Shown here: positions 16,754-26,158 of the stretch, piece after piece | Layout of the letters: each line of letters starts with the position of its first letter | Numbering within the stretch: position 1 is the stretch's first letter | Assembly (NCBI GenBank): GCA_016927185.1 | Contig: JAFGND010000071.1 | Location: 70,606-134,605, forward strand | Direction of reading: 5' to 3' | From: Candidatus Coatesiibacteriota bacterium | Lineage (GTDB): Bacteria > JAFGND01 | Length of the DNA: 64,000 bases | Notes under the pieces: model-generated | Told to the model about the DNA's origin: nothing | Databases searched by the model: none | The model's input: only the letters and a program-made list of their open reading frames with translations | Made by a program: the position numbers and the translations under genes

Positions 16754-18049
16754 TTATGTATTCATGCTGTCAAGGAATTCCTGATTTGATCTAGTTTTTT
16801 GAAGTTGCTTTTTCAGGAAATCCATTGCTTCTATTGTTGCTTGCTCGTTCAAGAATCTTCTTAAGATCCAGATCCTGTTGAGTGTCTGTTCATCGAAAAG
16901 AAGTTCTTCTCTTCTTGTTCCAGATTTATTAAGATCTATAGCCGGGAAGATTCTTCTGTCAGCCAATTTCCTATCCAGGACTATTTCAAGGTTTCCTGTT
17001 CCCTTGAACTCCTCAAATATAACCTCATCCATCTTGCTTCCAGTTTCTATAAGGGCAGTTGCTATTATAGTTAAAGAACCTCCTTCTTCAATCTTTCTTG
17101 CAGCTCCAAAAAATCTTTTTGGTTTCTGCAGGGCATAAGCATCTACTCCACCTGTAAGAACTTTACCGCTATGAGGCTGAACTGCATTGTATGCTCTGGC
17201 AAGCCTAGTTATTGAATCCAGAAGAATAACAACATCCTTTTTTGATTCAACCATTCTTTTTGCCTTTTCTATTACTATTTCAGTAATCTGAACATGCCTT
17301 TCAGGAGCTTCATCAAAAGTACTGCTTATAACCTCAGCCTTTACATTCCTTTCCATATCAGTAACTTCTTCAGGTCTTTCATCTATGAGAAGAATTATAA
17401 GATATATTTCAGGATGATTTGCTGTTATGGCATTAGCAATTCTCTGAAGCAATATAGTCTTTCCTGCTTTTGGAGGCGATACTATCAATCCACGCTGACC
17501 CTTTCCAACTGGTGATAGCAAATTCATTATTCTTGTACACATTTCCTTATAATCATATTCAAGATTCACAAGTTCCATTGGATACAAGGGGGTCAATTCT
17601 GGAAAAGGTATCCTGCTTTTATTGTTATTCGAGGGTTCGTCATTTACTTTATCAACCCTTACTAATGCAAAATACTTCTCATTATCTTTGGGAGCTCTTA
17701 CAAGCCCTTCAGTTTTATCACCTGTTCTTAATCCAAATCTTTTGATCTGTGAAGGAGAAACATATATATCATCGGAACTTGGAAGATAATTGTAATTATC
17801 ACTTCTCAAGAATCCGTATCCTTCGTTGAGAATTTCCAGAATACCTGAACCTACTATAGTATTACCATTCTGAGAATATTGCATTATGATCCTGAAAATC
17901 AAATCCTGTTTTCTCATTCCAGAGGTAACCTGAATCTCGAAAGTTTCAGCATATTTCATTAGATCAACAATATTTTGATTTTTGAAATCTGTTATGTATA
18001 CTATCTCTTCCTTATTTAAGGTTTTAGGTTCAACGGTCTCCATTTCCAT
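16754..18049 (-). CDS. rho: Transcription termination factor Rho
   Basis: A 431-residue hexameric RNA-dependent ATPase. An N-terminal helical domain is followed by the cold-shock-like RNA-binding domain ([15 protein letters not shown], then [16 protein letters not shown]), Walker [14 protein letters not shown], Walker [17 protein letters not shown], the Q-loop/R-loop region [20 protein letters not shown] and the C-terminal [10 protein letters not shown]. Length and motifs match full-length Rho with no inserted domain. AAGGAG lies 6 bases upstream of the ATG. It is the first gene of a five-gene minus-strand run with lpxL and the SMC module. Confidence 0.97.
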   Translation of the reverse strand: MEMETVEPKTLNKEEIVYITDFKNQNIVDLMKYAETFEIQVTSGMRKQDLIFRIIMQYSQNGNTIVGSGILEILNEGYGFLRSDNYNYLPSSDDIYVSPSQIKRFGLRTGDKTEGLVRAPKDNEKYFALVRVDKVNDEPSNNNKSRIPFPELTPLYPMELVNLEYDYKEMCTRIMNLLSPVGKGQRGLIVSPPKAGKTILLQRIANAITANHPEIYLIILLIDERPEEVTDMERNVKAEVISSTFDEAPERHVQITEIVIEKAKRMVESKKDVVILLDSITRLARAYNAVQPHSGKVLTGGVDAYALQKPKRFFGAARKIEEGGSLTIIATALIETGSKMDEVIFEEFKGTGNLEIVLDRKLADRRIFPAIDLNKSGTRREELLFDEQTLNRIWILRRFLNEQATIEAMDFLKKQLQKTRSNQEFLDSMNT

Positions 18050-18154
18050 GCTATCTCCTTATCAATAAATAAATTATAAAAAAGTGTTTTCAGTTTTAAT
18101 TTAGAATACCGAAACATTCTGAAAATTTCTGGTTATCAAAAAGACTCATGCAAA

Positions 18155-18181
18155 ACCATAAAATGAATATTTTCTTGTCAA
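18155..18181 (-). promoter_or_regulatory. Possible promoter upstream of rho
   Basis: The 250-base gap before rho holds a minus-strand TTGACA (18176-18181) followed after 15 bases by TATGGT (18155-18160). The spacer is shorter than the usual 17, so this is a weak call. Nothing else recognisable was seen in 18050-18299. Confidence 0.3.
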
Positions 18182-18299
18182 GTTATTTCGTATTAATCAT
18201 AGTTGTATAATTATAACAGCAATCAAATTCTGAAAATCATGAATTTAAAAACCATGGAAATATAAAGCAAGTAAATAAAATCATATCATTTTCTGATTA

Positions 18300-19022
18300 C
18301 TAGTCTCTAAATACTAGTGAAGAATACCATAATCTATATTCTTCTTCATCTATCTTGAGGATTGGAGAATCATACAAATCTTCATAGTTATCAAATGCTT
18401 TATTATTGAATCTCCTGAAAAGGAAGATTTTTCCATCTGGAATTGAGAAATAGGTCTCAGTAATATGGCTTCTGTTTTTATAAGAAGCTAATAATAACCA
18501 TCTAAAGCAAATAGATTTACTGTTTCCTACATGTACAAGAAAAGGTCCATCTATTTTCTCATCAATAGGAAATGATATTCTCTCATTTTTTTCATATAAT
18601 ATTTCCTGGCTTTTAAAAGTATCTCCAGGAAATATTTTTTTTGCAATTCTCCTTTTGCATAGTTGAATTTGACCTATATCATCAATAGGTCTATCTATGA
18701 GTATTTGCCAAATCCAATCCTCTTGCTGCTCTTTGAAATAATAAAGAGAACTACCTGTTGGATGACCATCCTGGTTAAAACTCTCAATTACAAGTTCCTG
18801 GTACAAAATCCCGTTGAATTCAATTTGCTGAGTCAGTTTTCCTTTATGATAAAATGACAAGTGCGTTCCTGGATAATCATAATCACACCAAATATATTCA
18901 TCAGGTCCCTTGAATCTGCAGAAAAAAGAAGGATCTTCCTTAATATCTACTTGAGAAATCTTTTCTTCTTCATAAACCAGAATCTTTATTATGGGAAGCC
19001 TGTCATAAGGTGGTTTATCCAT
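18300..19022 (-). CDS. Conserved-looking hypothetical protein
   Basis: A 240-residue protein, family not recognised. It is rich in Tyr, Phe, Asp and Glu with alternating polar/hydrophobic strands (for example TQQIEFNGILYQELVIESF), suggesting an all-beta fold. There is no signal peptide or membrane helix, so it is probably cytoplasmic. It begins one base after the stop of the upstream outer-membrane-protein gene (TGAAATG), implying cotranscription and translational coupling. No catalytic motif is visible and I assign no function. Confidence 0.6.
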   Translation of the reverse strand: MDKPPYDRLPIIKILVYEEEKISQVDIKEDPSFFCRFKGPDEYIWCDYDYPGTHLSFYHKGKLTQQIEFNGILYQELVIESFNQDGHPTGSSLYYFKEQQEDWIWQILIDRPIDDIGQIQLCKRRIAKKIFPGDTFKSQEILYEKNERISFPIDEKIDGPFLVHVGNSKSICFRWLLLASYKNRSHITETYFSIPDGKIFLFRRFNNKAFDNYEDLYDSPILKIDEEEYRLWYSSLVFRD

Positions 19023-19023
19023 T

Positions 19024-20262
19024 TCAGAAATTCAGCCTTAATATTAAGTCAAAAGTATGCCTGACAAATCTATCTGCTTTTGGATTAGCTTGACTTTCCT
19101 CATAATTATAAGGATTCCATGAATAATTATATATTCTATACATTGGGATTAAGTAACCTGAAAAAGATTCTTTATTCTTGATTTTCTTTTTTTTGATAAA
19201 TTCTTTTAATTCAATAGGATATTTCAAATTTAACAAATAATTATTTTTTCTGAACCATTTTTCATAACCGTCAATGCTTCCTAACTTGTAATTTCTTGCA
19301 TATTGAAGAGTTATATCTGTAGAGCCAAATTTCAGTTTTCTAAAGAAGTTACCTAAAATTATAAAAGCTTTCTCCTGATTATTCATAGCCTTGATATTTC
19401 CTTCTGCATCTGCTTGGGAAAATGAATAATAATGAGCAAATCCAAGATTAAGATATGTTTTTTTATTGAAATTCAGTTTTGCTTCTAAACCTCCAGTCCT
19501 TTTTGAAGGTAATCGACTGTAAGTACCATCTGCATTTTGATTGCCGTTAATTCCTTTGTCAGTATAGTACAAATTTGCACTCGCCTCCATGAAATCATAG
19601 AATGGCTTATAATCAAAAGAAAAACCAAGAGTAGTCTGGTTTTCTCCTGGAGTTTTTTGATATTCATTATCTTCAAATGACTTATATTCAGTTGTGAAAC
19701 CCTCACTTACGATATCTGAAATAAAACCAATCTTGAATATATCTTCATCAAAAAAAGCTGTTTTGAAACCTGTAAGAAAGCCTTTTCTTTTGGAAAAAGC
19801 ATTATCAACTGGTTCTGAGGTATAATAATGGAGACTGATTGCAGAGTTTTCCTTTTGAGAATATCTACCAAAAGATATTTCCCAGTTTATATTTTTATAG
19901 TTGACTGATGCCTGGGTTAAAATTAAATCTGGAGACTGAGGAGCAATAGAAAGTCCATCTGGTTCGTTGATGCCAAGCTCAATAGCTGACCAGAAATTAT
20001 TCTTGAATTTTGCTTCCAAACCCAGCTTGCCACCATAGAGGAAATAACCATCTCTTGATTTCTTTTCTTTTTCCTGATCATCTGCAATATTTGAATCATC
20101 AGTACTTCTATCAAATTCATATCGATATCTTGTTTCATAATATCCAGAAGCCTTAAGCCAGTTGGGAATTGCTTCTGAAAGAGAATATACTAGTAGAATC
20201 AAGGTTACAATATAATAAATTTGCATGATGCAGTGAATGGTAGAATTGAAGAATTTGTCCAT
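19024..20262 (-). CDS. Outer-membrane beta-barrel protein, paralogue of the next gene
   Basis: A 412-residue putative porin-type barrel. The N-terminus (hydrophobic IYYIVTLILLVYSLSEA) is a signal peptide. The mature part opens with GYYETRYRYEFD, an acidic loop, then FLYGGKLGLEAKFKN, which aligns with GMAEGRFRYEMD and FLYGGFVGVDAKFRN of the upstream gene. It ends in aromatic strand LILRLNF, with the terminal Phe expected by BAM. I chose ATG 20262, because AGGGG lies 8 bases upstream; that site is the 3' arm of the terminator hairpin of the preceding gene. The longer frame from 20283 begins inside the hairpin loop, and ATG 20226 lacks a ribosome site. Confidence 0.75.
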   Translation of the reverse strand: MDKFFNSTIHCIMQIYYIVTLILLVYSLSEAIPNWLKASGYYETRYRYEFDRSTDDSNIADDQEKEKKSRDGYFLYGGKLGLEAKFKNNFWSAIELGINEPDGLSIAPQSPDLILTQASVNYKNINWEISFGRYSQKENSAISLHYYTSEPVDNAFSKRKGFLTGFKTAFFDEDIFKIGFISDIVSEGFTTEYKSFEDNEYQKTPGENQTTLGFSFDYKPFYDFMEASANLYYTDKGINGNQNADGTYSRLPSKRTGGLEAKLNFNKKTYLNLGFAHYYSFSQADAEGNIKAMNNQEKAFIILGNFFRKLKFGSTDITLQYARNYKLGSIDGYEKWFRKNNYLLNLKYPIELKEFIKKKKIKNKESFSGYLIPMYRIYNYSWNPYNYEESQANPKADRFVRHTFDLILRLNF

Positions 20263-20292
20263 AAAAAAAACCCCTTCTCTCATGAAGGGGTT
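20263..20292 (-). terminator. Terminator between tandem barrel genes whose 3' arm doubles as a ribosome site
   Basis: On the minus strand a perfect 9-bp stem, AACCCCTTC/GAAGGGGTT with a 6-base loop (20269-20292), is followed by a run of T residues and directly by the ATG of the next gene at 20262. It terminates the gene at 20315-21508. Its 3' arm, GAAGGGG, is also the only good Shine-Dalgarno for the downstream barrel, so the hairpin could both attenuate transcription and hide the ribosome site. Confidence 0.85.
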
Positions 20293-20314
20293 TATATTGT
20301 GATTTTAAAAGGAA

Positions 20315-21508
20315 TTAGAACTTTCCGCCTAAAATCATTTCAAAACGCATTTTGGTATCCTTATCCAGAGTAACTGTATCATCAGGATCCCATGTTGTCA
20401 TCCATACCTTAATTCTAGGCTTGAGATAAATCTGGGTTTTAGCGCGTTTTGCTTCATTGTCAGTATCCAACCTGCCAAGAATTAATGGGTATTCTACTCT
20501 GAAAAACATTGTATTAAAGGTTATGTCAGTTTCGTTGTCATTGTTATCTCTGACAGTGTTTTTCCACGATCCATAGTGACCCATCAATACTAGTGATCCC
20601 GGTCCCAAGTCTTTGAAAGTGAGTCCGCCAAGAATGTTCATTGCACTGTCTTTATAGTAAATTGCATTGATATTCTTGTCAGCATCTCTTTCCTTGTCTA
20701 TACTGCAGGATGACATTCCTCCACCAATCGAGAAATTCACTTTTTCTGTAATATCATAACCAATTGATGCACCAAATGTAATTCTGCTTGGAATTCTTTC
20801 GTAAGTAGTTCCAAAAGTATCTGATGCAGTAGTTATTGCTTCTAGTGAATACAATATCATTGGTTCAAATTTGAATGCGTCTTTTTCCATGAATTTCATT
20901 GGAATTGAACCACCAACTACCCACTGATCTTTTGATGGATTTTCTGTTTCTGTTCCTTCTTTTGTTTTTGTTGTGTAACCATGAGTGTTATAAACAGCAT
21001 CAGTGAGAATCCTGAACATGACATTCTTATTAACCCTGAATCCTGGGGTTATACCCATCATGTAACCACGGTTTTCAGCCCACCATTTGTCAACAGGTTG
21101 TGAATAATTATAATGAAGAATATTTACTGCATGATCTTCTTCACCGTATTTTCCCATTCCAAATATCCATTTGTCGTCATCATAGTAAATAGCAGCTTCA
21201 TCCACAATGATCGTCATATCACTTGGTGCTTTTACCATGTTGCTTACTCCATCAAGACCAATTGTCAAATTTGCTCTTAATGCATTACGAAATTTGGCAT
21301 CAACCCCGACAAATCCTCCATAAAGGAATGAAAGATCATTATATTTGGATTCCTTTAGCCTCATGTCTGAATCTGAATCAGTATTGTTTGTCTGGTTATC
21401 CATTTCATAACGAAAGCGACCTTCAGCCATTCCAAAGAAATCCAGATCCAGGGCTGCTAATGAACTAATGACAGATAAAACTGTCAACACAACCAACAAG
21501 TACTTCAT
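20315..21508 (-). CDS. Outer-membrane beta-barrel protein (porin-like)
   Basis: A 397-residue protein with a clear signal peptide (KYLLVVLTVLSVISSLAA, cleavage near residue 19). It is followed by alternating amphipathic strands, an acidic turn-rich loop DNQTNNTDSDSD, and a C-terminal strand ending in GGKF. This is typical of a porin or outer-membrane channel, though no named family was recognised. AGGAGG sits 6 bases before the ATG and a strong terminator lies just after the stop, consistent with high expression of an abundant surface protein. It lies immediately downstream of ftsZ with no terminator between them. Confidence 0.8.
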   Translation of the reverse strand: MKYLLVVLTVLSVISSLAALDLDFFGMAEGRFRYEMDNQTNNTDSDSDMRLKESKYNDLSFLYGGFVGVDAKFRNALRANLTIGLDGVSNMVKAPSDMTIIVDEAAIYYDDDKWIFGMGKYGEEDHAVNILHYNYSQPVDKWWAENRGYMMGITPGFRVNKNVMFRILTDAVYNTHGYTTKTKEGTETENPSKDQWVVGGSIPMKFMEKDAFKFEPMILYSLEAITTASDTFGTTYERIPSRITFGASIGYDITEKVNFSIGGGMSSCSIDKERDADKNINAIYYKDSAMNILGGLTFKDLGPGSLVLMGHYGSWKNTVRDNNDNETDITFNTMFFRVEYPLILGRLDTDNEAKRAKTQIYLKPRIKVWMTTWDPDDTVTLDKDTKMRFEMILGGKF

Positions 21509-21560
21509 TTCTAACCTCCTAATTTAAACATCTATTCAAAACAATCAATCTCGTACTAAA

Positions 21561-22727
21561 TCAATCTCTTTTTTTCCTCAAGAATGCAGGAACAGTATGC
21601 ATTTCGCTATTTCCTAAACCCGATACTTTTTTCTTTTCTGAATGAGTTTCCCTTACCTGTTCCTCCTGTACGAATTTTTCATCTTGTTTCAGTTCTCTTT
21701 TCACATCATTCAAGTCCACTACTTTCTTTTGAATATCAATTATTGGACGTTCTATCTTCTTTCCAAATCCTGTTGCCACAACTGTTACCCTGAATTCATC
21801 ATCTAACGAAGGATCGTCTACAAGACCTTTAATAATATGTGCATTATCTCCTACTGCTTCCATAATAACCTTGCAAGCATCAAGATATTCTTTGAATTTT
21901 GGCTTGTTTGCAGATACATTTATAAGCAGCCCTTTTGCACCTTTTATAGATATTTCCTCCATTAGAGGACAGCTAATAGCTTCTTGCGCTGCCTGAATAG
22001 CTCTGTTTGAACCAGTAGCTATTCCCATTCCCATATAACTATCTCCACCCATACTCATTATTGTCTTTACATCACTGAAATCAAGATTAATACGACCATA
22101 AACATTTATCAAATCGCTAATCCCTTTGGTTGCCCTGTAAAGTACATCATCTACTTTTCTTAATGCATCTTCATACTCTTCGTTTTCATCAATAAGTGAA
22201 AGAAGCTTCTCGTTAGGAATAACAATTGTTGCATCTACTCTGGATTTCAATTCTTCAATTCCTTCCAAAGCGTGCTGCATCCTTATTTTTCCTTCAACAT
22301 CAAAAGGCAGAGTCACAATAGCTACTGTTAAAGCCCCTAGTTCTTTAGATATTTCAGCTATAACTGGTGCAGCTCCAGTTCCTGTTCCACCTCCCATCCC
22401 TGCAGTAATGAAAACCATGTCAGCTCCATCAAGTACTTCTGCAATAACCTCTCTGTCTTCTTCCGCAGAACGTCTTCCCACTTCGGGATCTGAACCAGCG
22501 CCTAGACCTTTTGTTACATGTCTTCCGATCTGGAGTTTGATAGGAGCTTCACACATATCCAGAGCTTGTCTGTCAGTATTCAAAGCTATGAAGTCCAGTC
22601 CGCATAATCCAGCGTCAATCATTCTGTCAATTGCATTACTACCAGCACCTCCTACTCCAATTACTTTCATCATGTTTTGACTTTGATCAAGAACATCATC
22701 CATTGAAAATGTCATTTGATGATCCAT
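21561..22727 (-). CDS. ftsZ: Cell division protein FtsZ
   Basis: A 388-residue tubulin-like GTPase that forms the division ring. Visible motifs are VIGVGGAGSNAIDRM at the N-terminus, the GTP-binding signature GGGTGTGAAPV, the T7-loop region NLDFSDVKTIM, a variable charged linker, and the C-terminal tail VPAFLRKKRD, the conserved peptide that binds FtsA. GGGGG precedes the ATG. It is the last gene of the division/cell-wall cluster, separated from ftsA by 43 bases. No intrinsic terminator follows. Confidence 0.98.
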   Translation of the reverse strand: MDHQMTFSMDDVLDQSQNMMKVIGVGGAGSNAIDRMIDAGLCGLDFIALNTDRQALDMCEAPIKLQIGRHVTKGLGAGSDPEVGRRSAEEDREVIAEVLDGADMVFITAGMGGGTGTGAAPVIAEISKELGALTVAIVTLPFDVEGKIRMQHALEGIEELKSRVDATIVIPNEKLLSLIDENEEYEDALRKVDDVLYRATKGISDLINVYGRINLDFSDVKTIMSMGGDSYMGMGIATGSNRAIQAAQEAISCPLMEEISIKGAKGLLINVSANKPKFKEYLDACKVIMEAVGDNAHIIKGLVDDPSLDDEFRVTVVATGFGKKIERPIIDIQKKVVDLNDVKRELKQDEKFVQEEQVRETHSEKKKVSGLGNSEMHTVPAFLRKKRD

Positions 22728-22770
22728 AGTGCCCCCTTATATATTAATTCATTTTCTTCATGAAATTTGT

Positions 22771-24009
22771 TTATAAAAACCTTTTAAAAAAATGTACAAA
22801 TCTCTTAAACCAGTCTCCTTTTCGATTAGCATATCTCCTGTCCCTCGAGCCACTTAAATAATGCTTTTTTCCCCAATAAATCAATCCTAACACTGTAGCA
22901 AAAGAGGGATCTGAAAGCGGATTTGTCAGCCCTTTGATGTCCTTGAGTCTTGGAGCGCCAGTCTTCACTGTTGTAGTAAAAATCTTCTCTGCAAGTATAT
23001 CAATACCCTTCATGTTTGATGTTCCACCAGTTAATATTATGCTCAAGGTTATCTTGTTATAAAGATTTAACTTAAGCAAATCATCATGAGCCATAACCAG
23101 TATTTCCTGAAGCCTGTCTTCTATAATTCCACACAGAATATGTTGAGGAATAGGTTTTTCTCCTCTGCCCCCAAGTAATTGGAGATCTATGAATATATCT
23201 TCTTTTGCCAGATTAGACATGGCAAGACCCTTTTCCTTCTTTATTATTTCTGCTTGATTAATAGGAGTTTGAAGACCCTTGGCGATATCATAAGTTACGT
23301 GTTTTCCTCCAAAGTTCAAGATTGATAATCGTCTTAGACTTCCATCAAAAAAAGCTGCAATCTCAGTTGTTCCTCCACCGATATCAATCAGTACAACTCC
23401 TAGCTCTTTTTCATCGGGATCAAGAACACTTTCTGTTGAAGCAAGAGGTGCTGCTATTAATTGTTCTATCTCCAAATCAGCCCCTTGGACAGCACGTCTG
23501 ATATTCTGAATGAATGGAGTTGATCCTACAATCACCTGTACTTCAGCTTCCAGTCTTATTCCATTCATGCCTATTGGATATTTTATCCCTGATTGTCCAT
23601 CTATTATGTATTCTCTCGGTAAAATGTGCAGAATTTCAGTGTCACTTGGCAGTACAATCATCTTGGCGTTATCAAGAACTCTCCTTACATCTTCTTCGGT
23701 AATCTCCTTGTCAGGTCTGGCGATAGTAACCAAACCTTTGCTTTCTATATCTCTTATATGATTTCCGCTGATTGATACAAATACGCTTGAGATCTTTATT
23801 CCAGAAGTATTTTGAGCCTCATCAACACTTCTTCTGATGCTGTTGACAGTCTCTTGAAGATCAATAACAATACCTTCCCTGATTCCTGAGGTTTCGCTTG
23901 TACCTATCCCCATGATATTTATGCTTGAACTGAATACTTCAGCTACTATTGTAGCAACTTTTGTACTCCCGATATCAAGACCTACGACAATAATTCCATC
24001 TTCTTCCAT
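22771..24009 (-). CDS. ftsA: Cell division protein FtsA
   Basis: A 412-residue actin-fold ATPase that tethers FtsZ to the membrane. The phosphate-1 motif is VVGLDIGSTKVATIV, the SHS2-like 1C subdomain follows, then phosphate-2 VVLIDIGGGTTEIA and the adenosine motif ILTGGTSNMKGID. The C-terminal helix WFKRFVHFFKRFL is a typical amphipathic membrane-targeting sequence. It lies two bases after ftsQ and just before ftsZ, the usual order. Confidence 0.96.
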   Translation of the reverse strand: MEEDGIIVVGLDIGSTKVATIVAEVFSSSINIMGIGTSETSGIREGIVIDLQETVNSIRRSVDEAQNTSGIKISSVFVSISGNHIRDIESKGLVTIARPDKEITEEDVRRVLDNAKMIVLPSDTEILHILPREYIIDGQSGIKYPIGMNGIRLEAEVQVIVGSTPFIQNIRRAVQGADLEIEQLIAAPLASTESVLDPDEKELGVVLIDIGGGTTEIAAFFDGSLRRLSILNFGGKHVTYDIAKGLQTPINQAEIIKKEKGLAMSNLAKEDIFIDLQLLGGRGEKPIPQHILCGIIEDRLQEILVMAHDDLLKLNLYNKITLSIILTGGTSNMKGIDILAEKIFTTTVKTGAPRLKDIKGLTNPLSDPSFATVLGLIYWGKKHYLSGSRDRRYANRKGDWFKRFVHFFKRFL

Positions 24010-24011
24010 GT

Positions 24012-24818
24012 TTATCCCTTTTTATTAGTTTTTCCTCTTACAATAATCTGATCCTTGAATCTCAAGTCAAAGAATCTTCCTTCAGGATAGGGGAATTCGA
24101 ATTTTTTAATATTAGCTAGTTTATTCCACTTGTGGTCATAATCTCCCTGACCAAAACATAATGTGTCTTTTGGAGATCTTATTGATACAGCACATAATAA
24201 TCCATTTTCTTCTCTTGCTTCTTTCTTGAAGAATATCTTATAAAGTTCTTTCCTCAAATCAGATTCTACCAATGATAAAGCGAGATAATACCTTGGATCA
24301 TTTATTAATGCTCCTGGATATGCTTCCTCATTTGGGATGCTAAGAAGTATTCTTGGAAGGACATAACCAATAGGAGCACAAGGCAAAATATACCCATCCC
24401 AACTAGTTGCCCATAACAACCTGTCTTCAGTCTGAATAAAACATGCTATTTTTTTCTCCTCAATTTTTATAGAAACCTTGTCTGGGAATTTTTTTGTTAT
24501 CTCAGCACTTGTAATGAGAGGATGTTGCTTGAGTCTTTTTTCTATATCATTTTCATTAATCGAAAAAATACTTGAATTTTCAATATTGGATATATTGAGA
24601 ATATCATCAGGTGTCAAAATCTCGTTACCAGAAATTTTAATATTCTTTGCTACAAAAATTGGCTCACCATCAAACCATGATTGTCCAATTATGAATATCC
24701 ATAATATGAATATAATAGTTCCAGCAGAAATCACTGCAAAAAGCTGTCCTTTCCTTGAAATATTCTTCATCTGCCTTAATCCCGGCAGTATTAATCCATT
24801 TCGCTTAAGATCTGACAT
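24012..24818 (-). CDS. ftsQ: Cell division protein FtsQ/DivIB
   Basis: A 268-residue bitopic divisome protein. It has a short basic cytoplasmic N-terminus, one membrane helix (LFAVISAGTIIFILWIFII), a POTRA domain (IKISGNEILTPDDILNIS, then LITSAEITKKFPDKVSIKIEEK) and a beta domain. The ATG at 24818 overlaps murC by 28 bases; ATG 24770 would remove the overlap and still leave the helix intact. POTRA motif, size and position between murC and ftsA make the assignment firm. Confidence 0.88.
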   Translation of the reverse strand: MSDLKRNGLILPGLRQMKNISRKGQLFAVISAGTIIFILWIFIIGQSWFDGEPIFVAKNIKISGNEILTPDDILNISNIENSSIFSINENDIEKRLKQHPLITSAEITKKFPDKVSIKIEEKKIACFIQTEDRLLWATSWDGYILPCAPIGYVLPRILLSIPNEEAYPGALINDPRYYLALSLVESDLRKELYKIFFKKEAREENGLLCAVSIRSPKDTLCFGQGDYDHKWNKLANIKKFEFPYPEGRFFDLRFKDQIIVRGKTNKKG

Positions 24819-26158
24819 ATCTTATTTACGTTTCCTGCTCCAATTGTTAATACTATTTTCTCAACTGAACGTTCTTTTTCGAGATACTTGACAATATCCT
24901 CAAATTTACCTATGTAATGCGAATTCCGGTGACCAAAAGCCTTGGCAAGATCAGCCACCATCTTACCATTTATACTTGGGATAGGTTCTTCTCTTGCAGG
25001 ATATATATCAGTTACTATAAGTTCATTTGCCAAATGAAATGATTTTGCGAATTCTTCCTTGAAATCTTTTGTCCTTGAGTATAAATGTGGTTGAAAGATG
25101 CATGTCAATTTTCCTTGCCAGTATTGTCTAACAGCATTTAAAGTTGCCTTGATCTCTGTTGGATGATGAGCATAGTCATCCATTAGAATATTATTGCCAA
25201 ATGTACCTATTTTCTCGAATCTCCTGTGAACACCAGGAAAGGTTTTTAAAGCTTTTGCAACTATCTTCATAGGGATATTAAGTTCATTAGCAATAGCAAT
25301 GCTTGCCAGGCTATTCAGAACATTATGTATTCCTGGGATGGATAGTTCAAAGAATCCAAGATCATTATTGTTATTATATAGAACCCTGTATTTAGTTGAG
25401 AAACCATTACATTTGATTTCTGTAGCCATATAGTTTGCCTGAGGATTAAGTCCATAAGTCCTGACTGATTTATCTATACCTGGCAAGATATCCTGAATAC
25501 CAGCATCATCAAGACAAACAATGACTCTTCCGTAGAATGGTACCCTGTTTGCAAACTGTACAAAGCTTTGCTTGACATCCTGGAAATTGGCATAAACATC
25601 CATATGTTCGGCTTCAATATTTGTAATTATTGCAATAACAGGGGATAATGATAAAAAACTCCTGTCAAATTCACAAGCTTCAACAACAATATATTCACCT
25701 CTTCCGAGTTTAGCATTAGCTTCAAAACTCTTTACTTTGCCTCCTACTATTACAGTGGGATCCAATCCGGCAATAGTAAGCAGATGACCAATCATTGAGG
25801 TGGTGGTTGTCTTGCCATGTGTTCCTGCTATCCCGATACCAGATTTCATTCTCATTAATTCTCCAAGCATTTCAGCTCTTCTGATAACAGGCAGACCTCT
25901 CCTTATTGCTTCAGCAACTTCCGGATTATCTTTATCTACAGCAGAAGAATATACTATAACTTCAGCATCTCCGATATTTGAGGCATTATGTCCTTCATAA
26001 ATGACTGCTCCCATTGCAACAAGATTATCTGTAATAGGGGAAAGTTTCAAATCACTGCCAGTAACCTTGAAATTCAAATTTAAAAGTATTTCTGCTATTC
26101 CACACATTCCAGCACCGCCAATTCCAACCATATGCAATCTTTTAATATTGAGGAACAT
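24791..26158 (-). CDS. murC: UDP-N-acetylmuramate--L-alanine ligase MurC
   Basis: A 455-residue ATP-dependent ligase adding L-Ala to UDP-MurNAc. The N-terminal Rossmann motif MVGIGGAGMCGIAEIL, the ATP-binding IAGTHGKTTTTSMI and the EACEFDRSFL metal/substrate motif are present, with the C-terminal Mur domain (DDYAHHPTEIKATL). It starts inside the end of ftsW (17-base overlap). In many genomes murB and ddl follow murC; here ftsQ follows directly. Confidence 0.96.
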   Translation of the reverse strand: MFLNIKRLHMVGIGGAGMCGIAEILLNLNFKVTGSDLKLSPITDNLVAMGAVIYEGHNASNIGDAEVIVYSSAVDKDNPEVAEAIRRGLPVIRRAEMLGELMRMKSGIGIAGTHGKTTTTSMIGHLLTIAGLDPTVIVGGKVKSFEANAKLGRGEYIVVEACEFDRSFLSLSPVIAIITNIEAEHMDVYANFQDVKQSFVQFANRVPFYGRVIVCLDDAGIQDILPGIDKSVRTYGLNPQANYMATEIKCNGFSTKYRVLYNNNNDLGFFELSIPGIHNVLNSLASIAIANELNIPMKIVAKALKTFPGVHRRFEKIGTFGNNILMDDYAHHPTEIKATLNAVRQYWQGKLTCIFQPHLYSRTKDFKEEFAKSFHLANELIVTDIYPAREEPIPSINGKMVADLAKAFGHRNSHYIGKFEDIVKYLEKERSVEKIVLTIGAGNVNKICQILSEMD

